This document shows positions 32,017 through 41,183 of a DNA stretch of 64,000 bases, in pieces. The position numbers were made by a program, and so were the translations under genes. The stretch spans positions 62,001 through 126,000 of the forward strand of contig JAUIKF010000013.1 in assembly GCA_030430575.1 (NCBI GenBank), read 5' to 3'. The first letter of the stretch is position 1; the number at the start of each line of letters is the position of its first letter. The notes beneath the pieces were generated by a model, which was not told where the DNA came from, searched no databases, and was given only the letters and a program-made list of their open reading frames with translations. The DNA is from Bacteroidia bacterium (lineage in GTDB: Bacteria; Bacteroidota; Bacteroidia; J057).

Positions 32017-32769
32017 ATGTCAGTAGCAGAATATATTATATTGTTTCTCGCCGTGCTGGTCGGAGGCGGGGTAGCTTTGTATTTTCAAAAAATTAAGGCT
32101 CGATATCTGGGCTTTCTGCTTTCATTTAGCGGAGCATACATTTTGGGTATTGCGATGTTGCACATGATGCCCATTGCTTTCCAGCATGCAGATGCCAATC
32201 CAGGTCTTTGGATTTTAATAGGCTTTTTTGTGCAGTTATTGCTGGAGCAATTGAGTGGAGGGGTGGAACACGGCCATATTCACCCGCATCAGCATAAAGG
32301 GACAGCCTATATGTTTCAGTTGATGGCAGGTCTTTGCTTACATGCCTTCTTTGAGGGACTTCCCCTTGGGAATTACGAAGCTTTTCAAGATGCCCATGCC
32401 CATCATGGACATGTACACAGTGATAACCACCTGCTGCTAGGGATTATCTTGCATAAAGCGCCTGCGGCTTTTGCTTTGACAGCCTTATTATTGGCTTCTG
32501 GGTATCGGAGGGCCTTGGTGATTGCTTGTTTGGCGCTATTTGCGATGATGTCGCCTTTAGGGGCAGGATTAGCGGCGTGGTTGGGACAAGCGGGCTGGCT
32601 GGACCATGGGGTTCAGGAAAAAATCATCGCCTTTGTCATCGGCTCATTTCTCCATATTGCGACTACTATTCTTTTCGAAGCAGAAGGCGCTACACACCAC
32701 CATCTGCCGTGGCGGAAAATACCGTTGATCGGGCTTGGGTTGGCTTTGGCGATTTTGAGTAGTCATTAA
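32017..32769 (+). CDS. ZIP-family metal transporter
   Basis: A 250-residue membrane protein with about eight helices. ZIP signatures: LHMMPIAFQHA in helix 2, a histidine-rich loop (EHGHIHPHQHK and HAHHGHVHSDNH), LHAFFEGLPLG in helix 4 (metal ligands His109 and Glu113) and ILHKAPAAFALTALLL in helix 5 (His146). ZIP proteins import zinc or other divalent metals. Its location three kilobases from the COG0523/DUF1826 pair fits a zinc-uptake role. It has its own promoter but lacks the palindromic operator found for the other genes. Confidence 0.93.
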   Translation: MSVAEYIILFLAVLVGGGVALYFQKIKARYLGFLLSFSGAYILGIAMLHMMPIAFQHADANPGLWILIGFFVQLLLEQLSGGVEHGHIHPHQHKGTAYMFQLMAGLCLHAFFEGLPLGNYEAFQDAHAHHGHVHSDNHLLLGIILHKAPAAFALTALLLASGYRRALVIACLALFAMMSPLGAGLAAWLGQAGWLDHGVQEKIIAFVIGSFLHIATTILFEAEGATHHHLPWRKIPLIGLGLALAILSSH

Positions 32770-32900
32770 ACAACATCAGGTCAATTGAGAATTTTAGTGG
32801 ATGAAAGAAGAATAAACCACAGAATACTCGGATTCTCACAAATTTTCTTCTTTCGCGCAGGTTTCTCTTCAAAAAAAACACTTACTAATCAAATAACCGA

Positions 32901-34436
32901 ATGAAATTTCTCTTTTATCTCCTAGGCACTTTCGCCTGTCTCATTCTCCATTCGCATACTGCTCATTCCCAGGCTTTTGATGGATTTACCCTGTATAATA
33001 ACAGCAATAATTCTACGACTTACCTGATTGACAAAAACGGCGACATCGCCCATACCTGGTCACTGCCAACCAACTGTAACTATACCGTTCTCCTCAAAGA
33101 CAATGGGAACATCGTCAGAGGAGCTGTCAATAATAATAACCAGATCAATGGCGCAGCTGTAGGAGGATTGGTACAGGAATTTGACCCACAAGGGAATCTG
33201 GTCTGGGGATTTACCTATTCCAGTGCCAATTATGTGAGCCATCATGATATCTGTATTATAGGGGATAACGTGCTATTGACCGCCTGGGAGGTGAAATCGA
33301 ATGCCGAATTACAAGCGCTAGGCTATACTGGCAATTCGTCAAAATATCCTACCCATTTTGTAGAAGTACAGCAAGATGGTACGGGAGGCAAAATCGTCTG
33401 GGAATGGCATATGATCGACCACGTAATTCAAGATGTGGATGCGAGCAAACCCAATTATGGCGTGGTGGCTGATCATCCAGAATTGATGGATATCAATGTG
33501 CCTACAAGCCGAGGAGGAGGACCAGGCGGCGGCGGTGGCGACTGGTTCCACGTCAATGGCGTAGACTACAATCCTGTATTGGATCAGATCACTTTTTCCT
33601 CTCGCTTTTTGAGCGAAGTATTCATCATTGACCATAGTACCACCACGGCCGAGGCTGCGGGGCACACGGGCGGGAATTCAGGGAAAGGCGGCGATATCCT
33701 CTATCGTTGGGGTAAACCTTCCAACTATGACACACCAGGTGCTCAAACGATTTCAGGCCCATGTCACGATTCGCGATGGATCCCCAATGACGGAAGACCC
33801 CGAGGCGGCTATTTGCATTTTTTCAATAATGAAGGAAATGGAAGTGTTTCCACAGTCGATGCGTTAGAACTGCCCTTTGCACCAGATGGATATAATTATG
33901 AGCGGACGGCAGGTACTGCCTACGGCCCTTCGGTAGCCTCCTGGCGACATACTTGCCTGAGCAATGCGAGCGGCCAATCCGCGGCCAACAGCATGACGAA
34001 TGGCAATACCTTTGTCAACCTATCTCGTGGCTACCAGTACGAAGTGGACTTGAATGACAATGTGGTTTGGCAGTACAATGCCAACCCTGCCAAAGGATTT
34101 CGCTATGAATGCAGCCATCCTGGCGTTCAGGCCTTAATCGCAGCAGGCGTGGTCGCAGATACCCTTTGTCCCACGGCAAATTCCATAGATGAGATCGCAA
34201 CCGAGCAAGTCGTGATTTCTCCCAACCCTTCCAATGGGCTATTTGAAATCACAGGCCTTTCAGGCAATTATCAGATTGAAGCGATTCAGGTGTTTGATAT
34301 GTTTGGAAAAAGAGTCGTGAGCCTGGGCCATACGCCGGTTATAGACCTGACAGATCAGCTTTCAGGGACGTATATCGTGTCCATTCGGTTGAGGAGCAAT
34401 CAGCTGATTTCGAAGAAGGTAGCTATTATGAGGTAG
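32901..34436 (+). CDS. Arylsulfotransferase-like (ASST family) T9SS-secreted protein
   Basis: A 511-residue secreted protein: signal peptide (…LHSHTAHSQ), a domain related to bacterial aryl-sulfate sulfotransferases (NNSTTYLIDKNGDIAHTW, NYVSHHDICIIGDNVLLTAWE, GGGGGDWFHVNGVDYNP in part), and a C-terminal type IX sorting domain (VISPNPSNGLFEITGL to a basic end). The ASST propeller transfers sulfate between phenols in characterised members; here catalytic histidines (HHD, WFHVN, HD, RH) are plausible but not mapped. The product would be exported through the T9SS. Neighbour downstream is another T9SS protein; a repeat separates them. Confidence 0.87.
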   Translation: MKFLFYLLGTFACLILHSHTAHSQAFDGFTLYNNSNNSTTYLIDKNGDIAHTWSLPTNCNYTVLLKDNGNIVRGAVNNNNQINGAAVGGLVQEFDPQGNLVWGFTYSSANYVSHHDICIIGDNVLLTAWEVKSNAELQALGYTGNSSKYPTHFVEVQQDGTGGKIVWEWHMIDHVIQDVDASKPNYGVVADHPELMDINVPTSRGGGPGGGGGDWFHVNGVDYNPVLDQITFSSRFLSEVFIIDHSTTTAEAAGHTGGNSGKGGDILYRWGKPSNYDTPGAQTISGPCHDSRWIPNDGRPRGGYLHFFNNEGNGSVSTVDALELPFAPDGYNYERTAGTAYGPSVASWRHTCLSNASGQSAANSMTNGNTFVNLSRGYQYEVDLNDNVVWQYNANPAKGFRYECSHPGVQALIAAGVVADTLCPTANSIDEIATEQVVISPNPSNGLFEITGLSGNYQIEAIQVFDMFGKRVVSLGHTPVIDLTDQLSGTYIVSIRLRSNQLISKKVAIMR

Positions 34437-34677
34437 ATGTAGAGCAAAGTAACTGTTATGACATAACAGCATCGCTGTCATTTCGACCGAAGGGAGAAAT
34501 CTAACAAAATGGTCTAGTAGCCTATTCGAAGCACATTGTCCTTCCGGGTAAAGCCAAAACAAAAGAGCGTATTGGATTTCTCCTCCCTTCCCAAAGCGTC
34601 AGGTCGTCGAAATGACCTTTTTGGTTAAGCTTGGAAAACCAAGCCTTGGAATAATCTCGACCCCCAAAATCAACCCA
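34437..34677. repeat. GTCATTTCGACC hairpin element
   Basis: GTCATTTCGACCGAAGGGAG at 34477-34496 with GAAATC just after is mirrored by GATTTCTCC…GGTCGTCGAAATGAC ending at 34616. The 140-bp structure lacks any open frame. Related to 3808-3872. Confidence 0.8.
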
Positions 34678-36957
34678 ATGAAGTATCTATTACCCTTTGT
34701 CATTTTTTTTTTATCTGCCTTTCCAAACAAAAAAATAAGCGCACAAAGCACCTTTTACCATCCCGATACCATCCAGGAAATCCGGATCACCTTTTCTCAA
34801 ACCAATTGGGACCACCTCCTCGATAGCCTCTATATAGAAGGGAAGAAAAATCGAATGTTATGCGCTATTGAGATCAATGGGGAAAGCTTCGATAGTGTGG
34901 GGATTCGGTATAAAGGATTCAGCTCCGTCAGTGTGACACGCACCAAAAACCCCTTCAATATCAAGCTGGATTATATCAAAGGAAATCAAAACTATGAGGG
35001 CTTTGATAAACTCAAATTGAGCAATGTCATTCAAGACCCTTCCTTTCTGCGGGAGGTCATGGCCTATGAAATCGGGCGAAAATATATGCCCGCCTCCCGC
35101 GCTAATTTTGCCAAAGTATACATCAATAACGTCTACTGGGGATTGTATTCCAATGTGGAAGCAGTGAATAAAGACTTTGTTTCCGATCGTTTTGGATCGA
35201 GGGGCAATGCTTTTTTTAAATGCAATCCAGCAGTACTGGATTTTGATGGGGAGAACTCCAACCTGGGGAATTCTCCAGGGACGGATACGACGGATTATTA
35301 TCCTTTTTATGACATAGAGTCTGACCACGGATGGACCGATCTATATGAACTCATTGACATCCTCAATGAGCATCCAGAGAATATTGAGACCATTCTCAAT
35401 GTAGACAGAGCGCTGTGGATGCATGCCTTCAATTATGCCATTATCAATTTTGATAGCTATGTGGGCTACGCACAGAACTATTATCTCTACCAAGATGACA
35501 ATGGACGATTTAATCCCATTCTGTGGGATTTGAATCAGTCTTTTGCTAGTTATCGCTTGACGGATGCCTCGGAGCATTTTGCGGGATTTACGATTGCAGA
35601 GGCCAAGAATATGGACCCGCTATTACACTATTCGAGCGTGTCCATTTATCCAAGGCCGCTGATGGAAAATCTATTTGAAAATGAGACCTACCGTCACATG
35701 TACATCGCGCATTTGCGGACGATCATGGAGGAGAATTTTGCGACACAAGACTTTGCCGTACGCGGGCAGTTTTTGCAGAATTTGATTGAAAATGAGGTCT
35801 TAGCCGATACCAATAAATTCTACACGGATAGTGATTTTTATAAAAACCTGGACACCACGGTTTCGGACTTGGTGGACTATCCAGGGCTAATTGACCTGAT
35901 GGACGACCGTACGACTTATCTCCAAGGCTATGATGGCTATCAAGGTGCGCCGACCATCGCCCTTCCTACCCATACGCCTCAAAACATCTCAATAGGTGAC
36001 GATATCTGGATCAATGCGGAGATCAAAGATGCCGATATAGTGATTCTGGCTTATCGTTTTGGGGGCAATGGCTTATTCCAAAAAATAGAGATGGTTGACG
36101 ATGGGACCCAAAATGATGGAGCCGCGAATGATGATGTGTATGGGATACAATTAACCAATGTGGGGAACGCCATCCAGTACTATCTGTATGCACAAAATGA
36201 CTCTGCTGGGCAGTTTTCTCCCCAGCGTGCTGCGTACGAATATTACCTCATCCAATCAGATATTGATCAGGGAAATATTGTCATCAATGAACTCATGGCC
36301 TCCAATAGCACGACGGTTAAGGACAACGCTGGCGAGTATGATGACTGGATTGAATTGCACAATAATACAGGCTTTGAGATTTCTATGGCAGGACTTTATC
36401 TGTCTGATAATCCCACTAATGTAAAAAAATGGGCTTTGCCAGATGTCAGCATTGCCCCGAATGGCTATTTGATCGTCTGGGCAGATGAGGATTCTCCACA
36501 AGGAAGTTTGCACGCCAATTTTAAACTTTCCGCTGCCAATGGCGAGACCTTGACTTTAGTGGATGAAAATGAAACCATGATTGATTCCATTTCTTTTGGT
36601 CCTCAGATGGAAGACATTTCCTATGGGAGGATTCCGAATGGGACAGGCCCTTTTCAGGTAATGCCGACTACCTTTGGCCAAAAGAATTCCCTGACGGCGT
36701 CACTCGATCCGCTGTATAGTACATTTGACCTATTCCCCAATCCTGTGTCTGAGGTGCTGACCTTGACATTTGACAGCGAGGTCCCGAATCGCATTCGATT
36801 ATATGCCATTAATGGCAAATTGCTCCAAACCCATATCGTCTCTCCTGGAAGCACTAGCACGCAATTGAAGGTTGCGGATCTATCGGCTGGATTGTACTTA
36901 GTGAATGTGGTGTATGATGATTTTGTGGTAATAGAAAAAGTGGTAGTTCAGGATTAG
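34678..36957 (+). CDS. CotH-kinase-like T9SS protein with lamin-tail domain
   Basis: A 759-residue protein from the ATG at 34678, which begins a signal peptide (MKYLLPFVIFFLSAF…ISAQ). The earlier Met at 34612 lies in the hairpin repeat. Domains: CotH (about residues 30-430), with GLYSNVEAVNKDF and NPILWDLNQSFASY, homologous to atypical spore-coat kinases; an Ig-like stretch; a lamin-tail domain (about 545-660, VINELMASNSTTVKDN…DDWIELHN in part); and a type IX sorting tail (LFPNPVSEVLTLTFD to EKVVVQD). CotH proteins phosphorylate surface proteins in Bacillus; whether this one is an active kinase is not shown. Such combinations are common in Bacteroidota surface proteins. Confidence 0.88.
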   Translation: MKYLLPFVIFFLSAFPNKKISAQSTFYHPDTIQEIRITFSQTNWDHLLDSLYIEGKKNRMLCAIEINGESFDSVGIRYKGFSSVSVTRTKNPFNIKLDYIKGNQNYEGFDKLKLSNVIQDPSFLREVMAYEIGRKYMPASRANFAKVYINNVYWGLYSNVEAVNKDFVSDRFGSRGNAFFKCNPAVLDFDGENSNLGNSPGTDTTDYYPFYDIESDHGWTDLYELIDILNEHPENIETILNVDRALWMHAFNYAIINFDSYVGYAQNYYLYQDDNGRFNPILWDLNQSFASYRLTDASEHFAGFTIAEAKNMDPLLHYSSVSIYPRPLMENLFENETYRHMYIAHLRTIMEENFATQDFAVRGQFLQNLIENEVLADTNKFYTDSDFYKNLDTTVSDLVDYPGLIDLMDDRTTYLQGYDGYQGAPTIALPTHTPQNISIGDDIWINAEIKDADIVILAYRFGGNGLFQKIEMVDDGTQNDGAANDDVYGIQLTNVGNAIQYYLYAQNDSAGQFSPQRAAYEYYLIQSDIDQGNIVINELMASNSTTVKDNAGEYDDWIELHNNTGFEISMAGLYLSDNPTNVKKWALPDVSIAPNGYLIVWADEDSPQGSLHANFKLSAANGETLTLVDENETMIDSISFGPQMEDISYGRIPNGTGPFQVMPTTFGQKNSLTASLDPLYSTFDLFPNPVSEVLTLTFDSEVPNRIRLYAINGKLLQTHIVSPGSTSTQLKVADLSAGLYLVNVVYDDFVVIEKVVVQD

Positions 36958-37000
36958 GAAATAATGTTGGATGAATATTAAACACTATACTTGAGCTGAA

Positions 37001-37080
37001 GACGCAACAGATTGAGGAAAATCTGTTGCGTCTTTGAGGCCACCGACATCTAACAGATTTTCTTCAATCTGTTAGATGTC
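37001..37080. terminator. Two nested hairpins after the CotH gene
   Basis: GACGCAACAGATT/AATCTGTTGCGTC at 37001-37032 is followed by TTTG and could end transcription. A second stem, GACATCTAACAGATT/AATCTGTTAGATGTC at 37045-37080, shares the AACAGATT core, so alternative pairing between the two is possible. Confidence 0.7.
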
Positions 37081-37151
37081 CAGGCTACGCGTTCTGCTTC
37101 ACAGCTACCTCAAAAAAGAAATTAAACTATCCCTCATTCCCCTCAGAAAGA

Positions 37152-37159
37152 TACCTTTG
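37152..37159 (+). promoter_or_regulatory. Putative -7 box (TACCTTTG) of the propeller gene
   Basis: Matches TAnnTTTG; predicted start of transcription is about 18 bases before the ATG at 37184. No clear -33 box. Confidence 0.4.
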
Positions 37160-37183
37160 ACACGAAATTCAAAAATCCCCCAA

Positions 37184-38407
37184 ATGAAAAAAATAATTAC
37201 CCTCCTCCTCGCTTGTATGAGCCTACAATTGCCCGCCCAAATATTCACCAACTACACGGAAACAGATGGCCTTATCAGCAATTTTGTGAACTGCGTGGCA
37301 TTGGACACCAGCGAGCATGTATGGTTTGGAACAAAAGACGGCCTATCACACTTTGATGGGACCACCTGGACCAATTATGACCAAACCTCCCACCCTGACT
37401 TGGTGGATAATAATGTGCTTGCCCTTGACGTCGACAGGGACAATAACCTATGGATTGGGACAGATTTCGGCGTGAGCAAATTTGATGGGACGAATTGGAC
37501 GACCTATACGGTGGCAGATGGCCTGGCAGACGATCGCATCAAATACATCAACCAAAGCGCCGATGGGCGCATGTGGTTCGCCAATAACGATGGCGTTTCT
37601 ATCCTAGACGGGACGACCTGGACGAGCTATGTCATGGCAGATGGAATCCCCTTTGGCGGGACCAATTTTGTGGCGTTTGATTCCCTTGGGAACACTTGGC
37701 TGGGAACGCCCTTGTCGGGCATCTTGATTTTTGACGGGACCCATTTTTCTGAGATAACAGAAAACGATGGTTTGCTGAATAATAAGATTCGGTCCATTGC
37801 TGTCTCCGCCAGGAATTATAAATGGATTGCAACGGCTGACGGCATGTCCCTGTTTGGCCCTAATAATAATTTTGTGGCACACCATGAACACATTTTTACC
37901 TTGCCCCCACCTCACCTCTTGAATCCTACAGAAGACGTACAAATTGACCCTGCAGGCAGAATCTGGGTAGGGGTCTATATAGATTATCTGGTTACAGAAG
38001 GCGGCATCTCCATGTACAACCATACCATTTGGGAAGACTATGATGTGAGTGACGGATTGGTAGGGCCTGTTGTGAGAAGATTGGCGATCGATTCTAAAAA
38101 CACTGTTTGGGTGGTGACCAGTTCGGGTGTCAGTAAAATTGGGGGACTGATGACCTCCATTTTTGAGGAGGAGGTTCAAGCTGACATCCAGCTATTTCCT
38201 AATCCTACCAGCGCGAATATTTCCTTAAAAATCCCACACCAATTAATCGGAAGTGAATTCCAGATATTCGACCCTGTTGGAAAATTGGTCCAGCGAGGCA
38301 ATGTGATGCGTGAAGAACAAGTGATTGATTTGGAGCAAGTAGCAAACGGCATTTATTTCCTTTCGATAGATCATGTGTATTCGAAGAAGATTGTTGTGAG
38401 GCGGTAG
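37184..38407 (+). CDS. Two-component-regulator-type propeller protein, T9SS secreted
   Basis: A 407-residue protein from the ATG at 37184 (signal peptide MKKIITLLLACMSLQLPAQ). Propeller blades repeat the two-component-regulator propeller theme: DTSEHVWFGTKDGLSHFDGTTWTNY, DRDNNLWIGTDFGVSKFDGTNWTTY, DGRMWFANNDGVSILDGTTWTSY (cited as examples of the NxWxGTxxGvxxFDGTxWTxY pattern). A C-terminal type IX sorting domain follows (LFPNPTSANISLKI to KKIVVRR). In hybrid sensors this fold binds carbohydrate; free secreted versions have unknown ligands. Upstream Met codons from 37076 lie within a hairpin region and are rejected. Confidence 0.88.
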   Translation: MKKIITLLLACMSLQLPAQIFTNYTETDGLISNFVNCVALDTSEHVWFGTKDGLSHFDGTTWTNYDQTSHPDLVDNNVLALDVDRDNNLWIGTDFGVSKFDGTNWTTYTVADGLADDRIKYINQSADGRMWFANNDGVSILDGTTWTSYVMADGIPFGGTNFVAFDSLGNTWLGTPLSGILIFDGTHFSEITENDGLLNNKIRSIAVSARNYKWIATADGMSLFGPNNNFVAHHEHIFTLPPPHLLNPTEDVQIDPAGRIWVGVYIDYLVTEGGISMYNHTIWEDYDVSDGLVGPVVRRLAIDSKNTVWVVTSSGVSKIGGLMTSIFEEEVQADIQLFPNPTSANISLKIPHQLIGSEFQIFDPVGKLVQRGNVMREEQVIDLEQVANGIYFLSIDHVYSKKIVVRR

Positions 38408-38450
38408 TTCACCTAAGCTGGCAGGCAATTAGATGAAATCGAGCCATATT

Positions 38451-38569
38451 GCCTTTATTTTGCGACAAAATTTGAATATGTACCCCTTACTTTGTGATAC
38501 AATATTATAACATACCCCTTATTTTGTGACAAATATTGCGTAAATTGACCCTTATTCTGTGACATAAAG
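38451..38569 (+). repeat. Four direct repeats (CCTTATTTTGTGACA) before the AAA/DUF4143 gene
   Basis: Copies start at about 38451 (divergent), 38484, 38516 and 38549, so spacing is about 32-33 bp, three helical turns. Consensus approximately CCCTTAyTTTGTGACA. The last ends 12 bases before the start codon. They look like binding sites of a dimer array or an iteron-like operator. Confidence 0.8.
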
Positions 38570-38580
38570 GAAGGGAGTAC

Positions 38581-39942
38581 ATGAATTTTATCCGACATAT
38601 CGAACACCATTTAGCAAAATGGAAGGGCCGTAAAGATCGCAAACCCCTTATTTTAAGAGGAGCAAGGCAAGTTGGAAAAACAACGTTGGCGAAACACTTT
38701 GCAAGGAACTTCCCTCGGAGAATCTTTTTAAACCTCGAAAAACCAGAAGGTCGCCAATATTTTGAATCCTATAGTCAAGTAAAAACGATTGCAGAAGCAC
38801 TTTTTTTAGCCCATAATATTTCTTTTGCTGAACGGAAAAATACGCTACTTTTTATAGATGAGATCCAGGAATCTCCTAAAGCCATCCATTTACTCCGTTA
38901 TTTCTATGAAGAAATTCCAGAATTACCTGTAATTGCTGCTGGCTCACTGTTAGAATTTGCCATGAGTAATGTGCCTAGTTTCCCTGTGGGGAGAGTGGAA
39001 TATTTATATCTACACCCCTTGAATTTTCCTGAATATTTAGCGGGAATAGGACATAATAATGCGATTGTAGCATTTGATCAAGTTCCAATCATGCCTTTTG
39101 CTCATCAGGTGCTCCTTGATTTGTTTAATCAATATGCAATCATTGGGGGAATGCCTGAAGTAGTAAAGGCTTATAAGGAGGACAATAGCATTACTGATTT
39201 GCCTAGGATTTATGAAAGTATTTGGGCGACATATCAAAATGATGTAGAGAAATACACCACTACAGAAAACGAGCGTCAAGTAATCAAGCACATTATTTCT
39301 ACTGCTCACTTGTATATAGATAAGCGAATAAAGTTCCAAAATTTTGGTAATTCCAATTACAGGTCAAGGGAAGTGGGAGAAGCAATGAGGAACTTGGATG
39401 ATGCTAAAATCATTCGAATCATATACCCTACCACAGATACTGAAGTCCCTGTTAAACCCAATCTCAAAAAATCTCCTCGTCTTCAATTCTTAGATACAGG
39501 TTTGGTCAATCATGCTTTGGGGATTCAGGGACAGATGTTGGGGATGAAAGCATTAAGTAATGCTTTTAGAGGTGCAATCATTCCCCATTTAATCACACAA
39601 GAATTGATCTCGCTCAATTCCATCCATAATAAAAGTCCCCATTTTTGGGTCCGTGACAAAAATCAAGCATCATCTGAAGTTGATTTGGTATTTACCTATA
39701 ATGATAAAGTTGTTCCAATAGAGATTAAATCTGGAAGTACAGGCACTTTAAAATCACTCCACCAATTTATGGAGCGAACCAATCATCCCTATGCCGTTCG
39801 AATATATGCTGGAGAATTCAAGGTAGAACAGATACAAACGGTAAGTGGAGTGCCATTTCTTCTCATGAACCTTCCTTATTATCTAGGGACAAAACTCCCA
39901 GAATACATCGCATATTTTATTGAAAATCACACCCTGCGGTGA
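38581..39942 (+). CDS. AAA-family ATPase with DUF4143 C-terminal domain
   Basis: A 453-residue protein. Walker A GARQVGKT is at residues 27-34, Walker B LLFIDE at 89-94. The C-terminal half contains the DUF4143 signature around KSPRLQFLDTGLVNHALG and the nuclease-like ending SEVDLVFTYNDKVVPIEIKSG, whose ExK recalls PD-(D/E)xK nucleases. This family (AAA_14 plus DUF4143) is common across bacteria and archaea, often in variable regions; its function is not established. The gene is AT-rich and preceded by four direct repeats, which may serve autoregulation. Start fixed by proximity to the fourth repeat and by the conserved N-terminus. Confidence 0.9.
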   Translation: MNFIRHIEHHLAKWKGRKDRKPLILRGARQVGKTTLAKHFARNFPRRIFLNLEKPEGRQYFESYSQVKTIAEALFLAHNISFAERKNTLLFIDEIQESPKAIHLLRYFYEEIPELPVIAAGSLLEFAMSNVPSFPVGRVEYLYLHPLNFPEYLAGIGHNNAIVAFDQVPIMPFAHQVLLDLFNQYAIIGGMPEVVKAYKEDNSITDLPRIYESIWATYQNDVEKYTTTENERQVIKHIISTAHLYIDKRIKFQNFGNSNYRSREVGEAMRNLDDAKIIRIIYPTTDTEVPVKPNLKKSPRLQFLDTGLVNHALGIQGQMLGMKALSNAFRGAIIPHLITQELISLNSIHNKSPHFWVRDKNQASSEVDLVFTYNDKVVPIEIKSGSTGTLKSLHQFMERTNHPYAVRIYAGEFKVEQIQTVSGVPFLLMNLPYYLGTKLPEYIAYFIENHTLR

Positions 39943-39989
39943 TATTTTCTCCCTCCCTTCCGACAAAGGAGAAAAAAACAATTACCGCT

Positions 39990-40538
39990 ATGAAAAACAC
40001 ATTGTTTCTCCTCCTACTCACCACCCTTCTTACCCTCAATGCAAGCGCACAAACAGGCGTATACGTCAACGGGCGCCAGCTCACCTATCAGCAGGTAAAT
40101 GCCCTTTCACAGTATTATCAGGTCAAAATCGCCCAAGGGCGTTATTGGTATGACCAGACCTGCGGTCTTTGGGGATATGAAGGCGCCGCCGCATCGGGCG
40201 TGATGCACGCCAATCTAGACTTTGGCGCACCTATGCGTTCTAATGCTTCCGCGGGACGCACAGGCGTCTTCCTCAATGGCCGCCAACTCAACCACCAAGA
40301 GCTTCGCTATTGGCAACAATTTACTGGCTATATCCAACCGGGCCGTTACTGGCTAGACGCCAATGGCTATGCCGGCCCCGAAGGCGGCTACGCCACCATC
40401 AACCTCGCCCAAGCCGCCGCCCAGCAACAGCGCGCCTCCGGCGGCTCCAATAACTTCTGGCGAAGCAATACTACAGGCGTCGGTACGGGCGGGAATGGAA
40501 AGGACTTTTATGTCATTGGAAAAGGATGGTCGTGGTAA
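39990..40538 (+). CDS. Exported protein with two copies of a novel GRQL/GRYW module
   Basis: A 182-residue protein from the ATG at 39990: signal peptide (MKNTLFLLLLTTLLTLNASAQ) then two tandem modules. Module 1 (about residues 22-65): TGVYVNGRQLTYQQVNALSQ, later QGRYWYDQTCGLWGYEG. Module 2 (about residues 88-130): TGVFLNGRQLNHQELRYWQQ, later PGRYWLDANGYAGPEGG. The core is TGVxxNGRQLxxQ…xGRYWxDxxGxxGxEG. The tail is Gln/Gly/Ser-rich and ends in KDFYVIGKGWSW. I do not know the family; a surface or periplasmic structural role is possible. The earlier Met at 39939 lies inside the previous gene's stop region and is rejected. Confidence 0.78.
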   Translation: MKNTLFLLLLTTLLTLNASAQTGVYVNGRQLTYQQVNALSQYYQVKIAQGRYWYDQTCGLWGYEGAAASGVMHANLDFGAPMRSNASAGRTGVFLNGRQLNHQELRYWQQFTGYIQPGRYWLDANGYAGPEGGYATINLAQAAAQQQRASGGSNNFWRSNTTGVGTGGNGKDFYVIGKGWSW

Positions 40539-40540
40539 GG

Positions 40541-40645
40541 AAGGTTTTATGTTTGGGGTTTAGAGTTTAGAGTTTAGAGTTTAGGGTTCAGGGTTCAGGA
40601 TAATTACACGCCATAGAACACAAAACACAAAACACAAAACGCAAA
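40541..40645. repeat. Heptamer-type repeats (GTTTAGA / GGTTCAG and inverse CACAAAA units)
   Basis: GTTTAGA-type units, then GGTTCAG units, are followed by AACACAAA/ACACAAA units of the opposite sense, giving an inverted pair behind the module protein gene. Confidence 0.8.
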
Positions 40646-40653
40646 ACCTCCCC

Positions 40654-40992
40654 CTACTCCACCTCTACAATAATCCCTTCCATAAAATCGAGAATTTTGA
40701 GGATTTGGCTGTCGCTCATGCCATTGACAAAGCCCTTCAATAGGGGCTGAAGGCCCTTTTTGAAGGTGGCAAGGCCTACTTCTGCTGCTTTGATTTTGAT
40801 AAAATTGACCCCTGCATGCCGCAAGGATTGCAGGAAAAAGTGATCGATGCCTTCGTCAGCAAGTTCGTTGATAATATTCAACAGTGCCCTGCGATTGGGT
40901 TTGGCGGCAGTGTCTAGACGCAGGTTGGCGATGACTTGGGAAGTTTTTTCATGAAGTGGAGGGGCAATAGGGAAGGCGATGTAAGCTGACAT
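40654..40992 (-). CDS. Small conserved-looking protein of unknown function
   Basis: A 112-residue cytoplasmic, mainly helical protein with no membrane segment, signal or cysteine. It has two parts: residues 1-60 with LDTAAKPNRRALLNIINELADEGIDHFFLQSLRHAG, and residues 65-112 with FKKGLQPLLKGFVNGMSDSQILKILDFMEG. I do not recognise it. Coding is supported by a sensible composition and codon usage, an ATG following a purine-rich leader, and the heptamer repeats that occupy the 3' side as they do for other genes here. Confidence 0.65.
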   Translation of the reverse strand: MSAYIAFPIAPPLHEKTSQVIANLRLDTAAKPNRRALLNIINELADEGIDHFFLQSLRHAGVNFIKIKAAEVGLATFKKGLQPLLKGFVNGMSDSQILKILDFMEGIIVEVE

Positions 40993-41058
40993 AAGAAATG
41001 AAAAATGAAGAATTAAAAATTAATAGATAGAGATTCATTCTACGGTAGATTTTTGTTT

Positions 41059-41110
41059 TTTCCACTATTGAGGCTGGTAAACCCAACTCAATAGTGGAAA
41101 TTTCATTTTT
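41059..41110. terminator. Strong hairpin between divergent genes
   Basis: TTTCCACTATTGAG at 41059-41072 pairs with CTCAATAGTGGAAA at 41087-41100, with T-rich flanks on both sides. It lies in a divergent promoter region, so it may regulate rather than terminate. Confidence 0.55.
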
Positions 41111-41183
41111 AAGTAGTGACTTATGTCATAGCCCTTCATTGATAAAATCCTGCTTTCATTTACCAATAAAGCAACAACTTGTA

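Noticed and set aside
38451-38569. CRISPR array
   Set aside because: Direct repeats are degenerate with only about 16 bp intervals and no spacer/repeat structure of a CRISPR; no cas genes in the window.
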